The notes beneath the pieces were generated by a model. That model worked only from the letters and a program-made list of their open reading frames with translations, did not search any database and was not told the DNA's origin. DNA of 5,748 nucleotides from the NCBI GenBank assembly GCA_964412395.1, contig CAYPOY010000333.1, positions 1-5,748 on the forward strand. Direction: 5' to 3'. Of the stretch, positions 1 to 5,748 are shown piece by piece (the first letter of the stretch is position 1; each line of letters begins with the position of its first letter). The stretch is from CAYPOY01 sp964412395 (GTDB lineage: Bacteria > Chloroflexota > Anaerolineae > B4-G1). The translations under genes were made by a program, and so were the position numbers.

Positions 1-12
1 TGTTAAGGTTCT

Positions 13-2013
13 TCAGTTGTGCTCAAATTTGCGAAATTCTGGTGACACTATCGGCTCTATCTTGATGGTATCGCCACCGTAAGTGCGTCCTACGTAGCGC
101 AGTGAGTCTTTGGCTACCAGCGAGTTAAGCACAGCCAGCAGCGCCTTTAACGTCGTTTCGTCCTGGCCGATTGACGCTGTTGGATAGACGCACAGAAAAA
201 CATTGAGGGCCAGTACATCGGCCCGGTTGTAGATGAAACGCGACTTCTTGCGGCTCAGGTAAGTGAAGTAGATAGGCGCCGGATCGCGTCGTTCCATCAC
301 GTACCAAAGCGAGCGGGTCTTAACCAGACTGCGCTGGTGCAGGCCAAGCGTCTCTCCGTGCTGGACGTAACGCGCTTCTGGTGTGCCAGGTGCCACAGGG
401 CCGTTCAAGTACAGAAGCCAGCGTTTTTTGCCCTCACTCCCCAACCGCTCAAAACCCCTGTGATCAAAAACATATCCCGGCGCTTCGCGGGTCTTGGTCA
501 GCACAGGACGCAGGTACGCCCTGCTCAGGCCCCATTCCTGAATCTCATCGTCTGAGAGTACAAAGAACTTGTTGGCTCCCGTGGCAATTCCGCGCATAAT
601 GCGGGCTACGTTGGAGAGCGGGATAAAAGCGTCGTGGCCAATGCGATGGTTTCTCCGACCCACGACTGTCCATTTTTGTCGCGGCGACAGATCAGTGAGG
701 GTAACCTTCTGACTGACGCCCCACTTGTCAGAAACGACGTCGCTTCGCTCAATGGCCCGCAGTACCCTCTCTGGGCCAGGCCATCTACGTATCTGAACGT
801 GAGTGATCTGACCGGTTGCTGGTCGCTCTGCGTGCGGTCCCTCCATCAACGTGATGCAGGCTGCTGTATCCACTCCCTCAAAGATAGACAGCGACTCATC
901 AAAAGTGATGATGGCACACAGGCGCAATTGCTGACGGATGAACTCTTTGACCTGCCGACTGTAGGAGGCCTCGAATATGACGGCGGGGGTGATGAATGCC
1001 ATCCGGCCAGCAGGGGCCAACATGCGGGTAGTCTGGACGAGAAAGTAGGCAAATAGGCTCGAAAAGCGGCTGAGCCGTATGCCGTACTCCTGTTTCATCA
1101 AAGCAGCCCAGGTCGATTTGTAACTTTCGGGCAGGTGATGGTGCCGGGTATAAGGAGGATTGCACAGGATGGTGTCAAAACGATCAGGAAAGGCGAGGGG
1201 CACTTGCACTTCCATACCTGGCAAGGTCAACTGCTGTTGTCCAACGTGGTAAGGTGCGGCCGGCTCCTTCAGCAGCGCCAATGGCTCTCGCTCCGGCATC
1301 AGGAAATCCCCCCACCTCAGGCGCGGTTGGGCCGTTGAACAGTGCAACAGCATATTCGTCAGTCCCATCAGCAAGGCCAACGGACTCAGTTCTACGCCAG
1401 CTACCTGTCGAGAAGCCGCCCCTGGTGCGACGCCAAGTTGACTCAACCGCCGAATGGCAGTCAGCAGAAAGACGCCGGAACCAGAGGCGGTATCCAACAC
1501 GCGATCGGACGATGACCGAACAGCCCACTGTGTCATCAATTCAGCGATGGGCAACGGCGTCCAAAACTGGCCCAACGGACTCCGGGCATCCTGGGGAACT
1601 GACCTGGCATAGAACTCGCCGATAATATCTGCTTGCTGGTCTGGGAGTACCCCCGCCAGACGGTCAATTGCCAACATGTCTATTCTCGTTCCTGCCTGCA
1701 CTGCCAGATCATCCAGGTACGACGGTGGGCGGAGTGTGATGCCCAAAGCCCGGAGCAGGTCGTTGCTCTGCGCAACAATAGGATCGGGCGGTGCTGCCTG
1801 CGTTGGCAGTATCCCTGGCACCAGCCGATGGCAAATCAAGGCGCGGAGTACGAGGCTTAGAGCAGCCTGCCGGGCCACAATCGCAGGATCGGCAATTCCA
1901 TCCCAGCCGTGAAGCATGCTCCACTCCACAGATTTCTCATTGGCCTGGATTACCTTTTCAATCTGGCGACTGATGGGGTTCACCAGCGTCTCCAGGATAA
2001 GGTACGCTGTCAT
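13..2013 (-). CDS. Type II N6-adenine DNA methyltransferase (restriction-modification partner)
   Basis: This enzyme transfers a methyl group from S-adenosylmethionine to adenine N6 in the recognition site, protecting host DNA from the partner endonuclease. From the chosen ATG it is 666 aa. Motifs appear in the gamma-class order: a motif X-like LGQFWTPLPIAELM (about 147-160), SAM-binding motif I VLDTASGSG (about 172-180), motif II AGVELSPLALL, motif III RWGDFL, and catalytic motif IV FDTILCNPPY (NPPY at 285-288), then RMAFITPAVIF. The C-terminal third (from about 465, FIPLSNVARIMRGIATGANKFF, to YVGRTYGGDTIKIEP near 641-654) looks like the target-recognition domain of TaqI/Eco57I-like enzymes. 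Motif I has T-A-S where P-A-C is common. The N-terminal ~130 residues are mostly helical and not recognised. The frame is intact to TGA at 15-13. The longer N-terminus from 2178 would lie over the endonuclease in another frame and is rejected. The recognition site cannot be read from sequence. Confidence 0.92.
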   Translation of the reverse strand: MTAYLILETLVNPISRQIEKVIQANEKSVEWSMLHGWDGIADPAIVARQAALSLVLRALICHRLVPGILPTQAAPPDPIVAQSNDLLRALGITLRPPSYLDDLAVQAGTRIDMLAIDRLAGVLPDQQADIIGEFYARSVPQDARSPLGQFWTPLPIAELMTQWAVRSSSDRVLDTASGSGVFLLTAIRRLSQLGVAPGAASRQVAGVELSPLALLMGLTNMLLHCSTAQPRLRWGDFLMPEREPLALLKEPAAPYHVGQQQLTLPGMEVQVPLAFPDRFDTILCNPPYTRHHHLPESYKSTWAALMKQEYGIRLSRFSSLFAYFLVQTTRMLAPAGRMAFITPAVIFEASYSRQVKEFIRQQLRLCAIITFDESLSIFEGVDTAACITLMEGPHAERPATGQITHVQIRRWPGPERVLRAIERSDVVSDKWGVSQKVTLTDLSPRQKWTVVGRRNHRIGHDAFIPLSNVARIMRGIATGANKFFVLSDDEIQEWGLSRAYLRPVLTKTREAPGYVFDHRGFERLGSEGKKRWLLYLNGPVAPGTPEARYVQHGETLGLHQRSLVKTRSLWYVMERRDPAPIYFTYLSRKKSRFIYNRADVLALNVFLCVYPTASIGQDETTLKALLAVLNSLVAKDSLRYVGRTYGGDTIKIEPIVSPEFRKFEHN

Positions 2014-2022
2014 CACAACCGG

Positions 2023-2026
2023 CTCC
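2023..2026 (-). promoter_or_regulatory. Ribosome binding site for the methyltransferase
   Basis: GGAG lies inside the endonuclease 3' end, 9 nt before the ATG at 2013 that overlaps the endonuclease stop as TGATG. It supports this start rather than the 55-codon longer frame beginning at 2178. It also gives the methyltransferase a way to be translated if ribosomes stop early in the broken upstream gene. Confidence 0.5.
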
Positions 2027-2395
2027 GCAGCAGGGTCAATATCTCTTCCGACAGCATCATCTCGCCGCCGGAGAAATGAACGTAAGGCAGAATATGCCCA
2101 TTTTTGTCCTGGACGAATTTGGCCGACATTTCGGGCTGCCGGGTCATTGTGCCCAACGGATGCGCCAGCGTGTACCAAATCTTGTAGATGGCCTTGCTCG
2201 TCGTCGGGCCACCAGGAGCGTAGAAGGTCTGCTCAGTGGGCAGGATAACCTCGGCCTCGATCAGTTCACACGCCTCTTGCAGAGAGATGTGGTAGGCCTG
2301 ATCGTAGAACACGTGGAAAACGAAGATGGGAACGTCGAATTTGTTTTCCCACTCTGTCAATGGCGCCAGGTCTTCGTCTTTGATAATGATGGTAG

Positions 2396-2406
2396 GAGAC
2401 CTTTTT
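2396..2406 (-). other. Site of the endonuclease frame change (A5 tract then TCTC)
   Basis: The minus strand reads AAAAAGGTCTC. Upstream coding ends in LESKKV in the first frame, and downstream coding begins SPTIIIKDED in the frame shifted by one base. The second frame has a stop at 2426-2424, so the switch must lie between there and about 2396. One extra A in the A5 run, or loss of one TC from a TCTC repeat, would each explain it. The sequence cannot tell which. Confidence 0.7.
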
Positions 2407-3089
2407 GGACTCCAGAAAGCCTTTCAACTCTTTGCGCTCTGGCGACACATTGATGAACTGCCGCACGCCCTTTGTCCAGCGTTCCCATCTTTCTATGCTT
2501 TCAGGCTTCCTGAAACGCCGCGTCTTGGTTATCAGTTCGGCCAGCCTGACTTCTTTGCCGTAATCGGGCATCTTACGTGCCCCCCATAGACTGTTTTCCA
2601 CCTCGACAGCGATGGTTGCCCTCGACCTCAGAAAGCCCAGGTCAACCTCGGGAGTGAGGGGTAGATCGGCAAGTCCAATCTCGTCCAATTGCGGACGAAC
2701 AACCTCGTAGTCGTCCCTGGGCAGGATCAGCAGATCCGGCTGTTTGCCGACGGCCCCCGCTTTATCGAGTCGCTCAAAATAGAGTTCCATCTCTCGCGGC
2801 TCGGAGGGCGCCACACTGGAGGGGCCATAAGGAATAGCACGAAAGTCGGCTGTTGCATTGATTGTTCGAATCAGGATGTCCTCTGCCCACCGACCCTGGG
2901 AAAAGCGCATCAAGAAGTCGCTCCCACGCAGGTAACGAGGGTTCAAGTAGAATTCGCAGAGTATTTGAGGAAACAGGTCGGATAGGAAGAAATCGAGGAG
3001 GACGTCGGTGGTCTGTAGAAAGCATTCAAAGCTATCACAGCCACTCTGTTTACTTCTGGTAATTGAGTGTGCTCCTCTATTCTGGATGT

Positions 3090-3980
3090 TCATCGCTCCC
3101 CCATAATCTCCCGCAGGTGGAACTGAAACTGACCTAGTGTGCCGCCGTAGTTGCCGGCCGAGATGCGTACCACTCCGGGGAGGCAGGCCGCCTCAATGCC
3201 CACCCGCATCGCTTCCCGTATCGCGTCCTCATTCAGGCCATCAATCACGATCTCCAGCACGGAGTTGACCCCCTCCGGCAATGCCGACTCGGTCTGGCGG
3301 CGGATGGTGGGGCAGTAGGCGGTGTTGGTTGAGGCGCGCAGGAATTTATACCTCGACGTCGTTTTGCTCCCGCTGCGGACGATGCCGCCGGGGAAGGGCA
3401 TCACCACTCCCTTCACCTTCTCCATCGCCTCCACCGCCCTCTCCGACGCCTCAAGCGTGACCTCGGGGCCTTCGCCCAGGATGAGGAAATTCCCGCCACC
3501 GATGGCCTTCTTGATGCCGAAACTTTCTTCGACCAGGAACTCTCCTTCCATCACCGGTATGCGCCAGAACCTCCTCCCCTCAAGGAGCTTGCTTATCTGG
3601 AAGCCGTCGCCGAAATAGCGAAGCGTCCCGCCGATTTTCAGCATCTTGTCGCCCTCCAGGCCATTGAAGCAGGCAGTGGTGGGGCAGGTCATGATGCACT
3701 GACCCACCCGGCGCATCAACTGGTCTTCCATGCCCTTGGAGCCCATTGTGAAGACGAGAATGCTCACACCTGGACGGCCATCAGGGGTCTCATCCGCCGA
3801 AATCACTGCTTCGATGCCTGTCTCGCAGCCGCAGGCGATGACGGATGTGCCAAAGCCTGTGGCCACCTGCGCCGCCGTCAACGCCCAACGCGGATTAACG
3901 GCAGTGATGATCAGCCGCGCGGCCCGCATCTTGAAAGCCTCGGCGAACGTATCTGCGATCTCAACACCGTTTATGAGCAT
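3090..3980 (-). CDS. fhcD: Formylmethanofuran--tetrahydromethanopterin N-formyltransferase (Ftr/FhcD)
   Basis: This cytosolic enzyme moves a formyl group between the formyl-furan cofactor (methanofuran or methylofuran) and N5 of tetrahydromethanopterin. In bacteria it is a subunit of the Fhc complex and works with FhcA to produce formate. From the ATG at 3980 it is 296 aa, the normal size for Ftr. The N-terminus INGVEIADTFAEAF, the block GGNFLILGEGPE, the central PFPGGIVRSGSKTTSRYKFL, the ASTNTAYCPT segment and the C-terminal SAGNYGGTLGQFQFHLREI are classic for the two-lobed Ftr fold. I see no frame damage. The start overlaps the fhcA stop by 10 nt, and the stop shares ATGA with the next gene's start, so all are probably co-translated. 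The last few residues (MGER) extend past the usual HLHEL-type end and contain the next gene's purine-rich GGGGGAG. Confidence 0.96.
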   Translation of the reverse strand: MLINGVEIADTFAEAFKMRAARLIITAVNPRWALTAAQVATGFGTSVIACGCETGIEAVISADETPDGRPGVSILVFTMGSKGMEDQLMRRVGQCIMTCPTTACFNGLEGDKMLKIGGTLRYFGDGFQISKLLEGRRFWRIPVMEGEFLVEESFGIKKAIGGGNFLILGEGPEVTLEASERAVEAMEKVKGVVMPFPGGIVRSGSKTTSRYKFLRASTNTAYCPTIRRQTESALPEGVNSVLEIVIDGLNEDAIREAMRVGIEAACLPGVVRISAGNYGGTLGQFQFHLREIMGER

Positions 3981-5656
3981 GGCACGACCTCGCAATGGGG
4001 CAGGTACTCATCCTGCACCGGGTAATTGTCAAACGCGATAGTGTAGGTCCGTTCGAAGTGAGCCCGTATATCCGCCTCGATCCCCGAATCGTAGGATGGC
4101 GCAACATACAACGTGCGACCCGGGCGCTCGCGCACGAGTTGCCCGTCGCGGACGACGACTTCACCGTCCTTAAGGACGTAGCGGGGATGGGCGAACATCT
4201 CCTCCTTGTCGTCCAGATTGGCGTAGATGGTCACGTCGGCATCGGCCCCTACGCCCAGATGTCCCTTGTTCTTGAGGCCCAGGACACGGGCTGTCCCCGC
4301 CCGGGTGATGATGGCGATCTCGTACAGCGAGTATTCGCGGTTCAGCACCTTTGCCTTTTCTGGGAGCAGCGCGCCCTTCCGCGCCCGAGGATGAATGCCC
4401 TCCAGCACCTCGGCGCGGTAGTCGCGATCCATCAGCAGCTTGATCACGTGCGGGTAGTAAAAGAAAGGCCCGGCGTTGGGATGGTCGGTGGTCAGGAACA
4501 CCCGCCACGGGTCGTCAATGAGCAGGAACAGCTCCATGCCGATGAGCCACTGCATGGCATTGATCAGGTTCTTGCGCTTGTAGAGCATGGGCACCACCCC
4601 GCCGCCCGTCTCCCCCTCCACATCGTCGTTCAGCCACTTGTTGCCAGTCAGCTCGTGCAGGTGGTACTGCAGGGGACCGTCAGAGGTCATGGTAGTCGCC
4701 TCGCCGAAGATTATCTGCCCCACGTCTACTGTGAAGTTAAGGTTTTCATTAACCGCGCGGGCGACTTGGGCAGCGCCGGAGCGGAGCATCCTCCCCGGCT
4801 CCCCGCCATAACTGAAGAACTGAAGGTGACAGATGTGAGCGCGTCGCCCTTCGAACGCCTCAATGGTCTCCACCGTTGTGCGGGCGTTTCCAGACTGCCC
4901 CAGGTTAATGCCGTGGATGTGAGGCACGTGGGGCAATCCCAACTCGTCGTTGATCCAGGCCAGTGTGGTGAGAATCTGGCGCGGGGTGACGCCGAAACCG
5001 ATGACCTCATCATCCAATTCACCCACATTCTGGCCCCACTTCCAGTTCTCCACCCCGCCGGGGTTGACAATCTTGATAGCATACCCCTTAGTCGCCCCCA
5101 GCAGCCAGGCCACGTAGTCGCGGGCCTTCTCCCGCTCGCCATCACGGATGCAGTTCATGATGAAATGGTTGTTGCCCATGGTGATGAACACGCCCTTATC
5201 CAGCATAGGCATGTCCTCCAGTTCCTCGTGGGTGTGGCGCGCCACCAGGGGCGCGGTGGCTGCCTCCATCACCGTGGTGTAGCCCATCTCGGCATAGAGG
5301 TAGCCGGTGAGATGAGTAGTAGGAGTGGTGTAGCCCACCCCAGAGCGGGAGACCCCCCTCAATCCTCCCTCCAGGGGGGAGGCGAGTGTCCCTCGCGCAC
5401 GCACGTGGTCGCGGTGATCCTCCGGGCGAAACTTGCGCCCCGAGTTCGCCTTCGACCCGGCGATGTGGCTATGAATATCCACCCCGCCGGGCATGACCAC
5501 GAGCCCAGTGGCGTCTATGATCTCCGCGCCCGCCCGCTCCACCCCCTCGCCGGAGACGATCTTGCCGTCCTCGATCCACACGTCGCGGGCTTCACCGTTG
5601 ATCCCATTCTGGGGATCGTACACTTCGCCGTTGAGGATGCCTAGTAGCGTTGTCAT
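3971..5656 (-). CDS. fhcA: Formylmethanofuran dehydrogenase / formyltransferase-hydrolase complex subunit A (FwdA/FhcA)
   Basis: This is an amidohydrolase-fold metalloenzyme of 561 aa from the chosen start. In the Fhc complex of bacteria it hydrolyses the formyl group from the furan cofactor to formate; in methanogens its homologue FwdA runs the reverse step. It is cytosolic, with no signal peptide. The sequence has the HxH metal motif (DIHSH, H62 and H64), a lysine in AIKIVNPGG (K195) expected to be carboxylated, further histidines in HVPHIHGINLG (H246, H248) and HICHLQF (H274, H277), and the late aspartate in FLTTDHPNAGPF (D391). The blocks GNKWLNDDVEGETGGG and EYSLYEIAIITRAG and the C-terminal GHLGVGADAD are also characteristic of the family. 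Length agrees with the usual 550-570 aa. Residues about 86-105 are an odd in-frame repeat insert (see the repeat entry). The 3' end overlaps fhcD by 10 nt. Whether the complex works as a hydrolase (Fhc) or a dehydrogenase (Fwd) depends on subunit B, which is not in the window. Confidence 0.93.
   Translation of the reverse strand: MTTLLGILNGEVYDPQNGINGEARDVWIEDGKIVSGEGVERAGAEIIDATGLVVMPGGVDIHSHIAGSKANSGRKFRPEDHRDHVRARGTLASPLEGGLRGVSRSGVGYTTPTTHLTGYLYAEMGYTTVMEAATAPLVARHTHEELEDMPMLDKGVFITMGNNHFIMNCIRDGEREKARDYVAWLLGATKGYAIKIVNPGGVENWKWGQNVGELDDEVIGFGVTPRQILTTLAWINDELGLPHVPHIHGINLGQSGNARTTVETIEAFEGRRAHICHLQFFSYGGEPGRMLRSGAAQVARAVNENLNFTVDVGQIIFGEATTMTSDGPLQYHLHELTGNKWLNDDVEGETGGGVVPMLYKRKNLINAMQWLIGMELFLLIDDPWRVFLTTDHPNAGPFFYYPHVIKLLMDRDYRAEVLEGIHPRARKGALLPEKAKVLNREYSLYEIAIITRAGTARVLGLKNKGHLGVGADADVTIYANLDDKEEMFAHPRYVLKDGEVVVRDGQLVRERPGRTLYVAPSYDSGIEADIRAHFERTYTIAFDNYPVQDEYLPHCEVVPCS
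3988..3991 (-). promoter_or_regulatory. Ribosome binding site deciding the fhcD start
   Basis: GAGG lies inside the fhcA 3' end, 7 nt before the ATG at 3980. It supports the ATG over the in-frame TTG at 3995, which would add five residues (M/L-RGRA) not typical of the family. Confidence 0.55.
5342..5401. repeat. GC-rich palindromic repeat inserted in frame in fhcA
   Basis: Nested inverted repeats are visible on the + strand. An inner near-perfect hairpin has CCTCCCTCC at 5364-5372, a single A, then GGGGGGAGG at 5374-5382 (8 Watson-Crick pairs plus one T.G). Outer arms GCGGGAGAC (5345-5353) and GTCCCTCGC (5388-5396) match at 7 of 9 positions, with wobble pairs at the rest. The translated insert reads ARGTLASPLEGGLRGVSRS, a low-complexity peptide of the kind encoded by short dispersed palindromic repeats in environmental bacterial genomes. 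It falls in the linker between the HxH motif and the next conserved block (TGYLYAEMGYTTVMEAA), which is variable in this family. The insert keeps the frame. Copies elsewhere in the genome cannot be seen from this window. Confidence 0.65.
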
Positions 5657-5748
5657 TAGTCCATCGCTCCGCTTAATTTGAGGAACCCATCTCGACTCGA
5701 CTTTATCCATTTGGTGGACAAAAGCGCGGCAATAGGGTAAACTGAAAT
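5656..5748 (-). CDS. Possible 3' end of an upstream gene, cut by the window edge
   Basis: A frame open from the window edge runs for 30 codons and ends in TAA at 5658-5656. The last A of that stop is the first base of the fhcA ATG (TAATG). The visible tail reads ISVYPIAALLSTKW and ends KLSGAMD. I do not recognise the family. In bacterial fhc operons the gene before fhcA is often fhcB, so that is the contextual guess, but nothing in these residues proves it. A 30-codon open frame is not statistically rare, so the main support is the stop/start overlap typical of translationally coupled operon genes. The alternative is that this 92-nt stretch is simply an untranslated leader of fhcA. Confidence 0.3.
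   Translation of the reverse strand: MSVYPIAALLSTKWIKSSRDGFLKLSGAMD
5667..5672 (-). promoter_or_regulatory. Ribosome binding site deciding the fhcA start
   Basis: The minus strand reads GCGGAG here, with GGAG 10 nt before the ATG at 5656. The longer open frame starting at 5710 has no purine-rich site in front of it, and its extra 18 residues do not resemble the family's N-terminus. This favours the 5656 start. An ATG also lies only 2 nt after the GGAG but gives just ATG-GAC-TAA. Confidence 0.5.

Larger units (their letters stand above)
2013..3093 (-). pseudogene. AccI-family type II restriction endonuclease, frame broken near 2400
   Basis: Two adjacent open frames together make one endonuclease of about 359 aa, close to my recollection of AccI-family length. 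The first runs from ATG 3093 to a stop at 2266 (275 codons, the last ~44 out of register). It contains GRWAEDILIRTINA, FRAIPYG, KQPDLLIL (D120, candidate PD of the nuclease core) and IAVEVENSLWGARKMPDYG (E164 and E166, candidate catalytic acidic pair). The second frame, one base further along, gives SPTIIIKDEDLAPLTEW, VPIFVFHVFYDQAY, the block QTFYAPGGPTTSKAIYKIW and DKNGHILPYVHFSGGE before the TGA at 2015-2013. These match the C-terminal half of the same family as I remember it. The enzyme would cut unmethylated DNA; AccI itself recognises GTMKAC, but this protein's target is unknown. The start overlaps the fhcD stop (ATGA) and the end overlaps the methyltransferase ATG (TGATG). As written it would yield a truncated, probably inactive protein. 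An indel error is a real alternative. Confidence 0.8.

Noticed and set aside
2014..2178. A 55-residue N-terminal extension of the methyltransferase
   Set aside because: It lies over the endonuclease C-terminal half in another frame, has no family similarity, and the ATG at 2013 has a GGAG site and a TGATG junction.
3981..3995. A TTG start for fhcD
   Set aside because: The Ftr N-terminus normally begins at or just before INGVEI, and the ATG at 3980 has GAGG at 7 nt.
5364..5382. The GC hairpin as a transcription terminator
   Set aside because: It lies inside fhcA, has no U-tract after it, and the frame is open through it.
3995..5644. A 549-codon open frame on the + strand, antisense to fhcA
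   Set aside because: It mirrors fhcA, whose protein is strongly conserved. The antisense peptide is rich in H, V, L, P and R with no recognisable domain, as expected from GC-rich codon bias on the other strand.
5657..5710. An 18-residue N-terminal extension of FhcA
   Set aside because: No ribosome binding site precedes 5710. The family-like sequence begins at the ATG at 5656.
5660..5748. A sigma70-like promoter in the fhcA leader (TTGCCG, 17-nt gap, TGGATA)
   Set aside because: The -10 match is poor (2 of 6), and the stretch may itself be coding.

Overview
The window is a single minus-strand gene block from a bacterium of moderate to high GC. Read in the direction of transcription (right to left), it holds a possible tail of an upstream gene (5656-5748), a formylmethanofuran dehydrogenase / formyltransferase-hydrolase subunit A gene (fhcA/fwdA, 5656-3971), a formylmethanofuran:H4MPT formyltransferase gene (fhcD/ftr, 3980-3090), an AccI-family type II restriction endonuclease gene with a broken frame (3093-2013), and a gamma-class N6-adenine DNA methyltransferase gene (2013-13). 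No stretch over 300 bases lacks a gene. The only non-coding candidate is the 92-nt leader before fhcA.

The right half is one-carbon metabolism. FhcA and FhcD belong to the tetrahydromethanopterin/(methano- or methylo-)furan pathway, which moves a formyl group between the furan cofactor and H4MPT and releases or captures it as formate. The adjacent A then D genes match the fhc order of methylotrophic bacteria (B-A-D-C). The left half is a type II restriction-modification pair sitting directly behind fhcD, where fhcC would be expected in the B-A-D-C layout.

Every junction is overlapping: TAATG at the fhcA start, a 10-nt fhcA/fhcD overlap, a 4-nt ATGA between fhcD and the endonuclease, and TGATG between endonuclease and methyltransferase. 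The restriction-modification genes therefore look like part of the metabolic operon's transcript. No promoter, terminator or controller gene is visible between them.

Two irregularities stand out. The endonuclease reading frame shifts near 2396-2406, where an A5 tract is followed by TCTC. Both halves are recognisably one AccI-family protein, so this is a mutation, a sequencing or assembly indel, or less likely programmed frameshifting. In addition, fhcA carries an in-frame GC-rich palindromic insert (about 5342-5401) encoding a run typical of dispersed repeats (ASPLEGGLRG), placed between its metal-binding HxH and the presumed carboxylated lysine.

The taxon cannot be fixed from this sequence. 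A bacterium with H4MPT-linked C1 genes and such dispersed repeats would fit Chloroflexota or a similar environmental lineage, but this is a weak inference.
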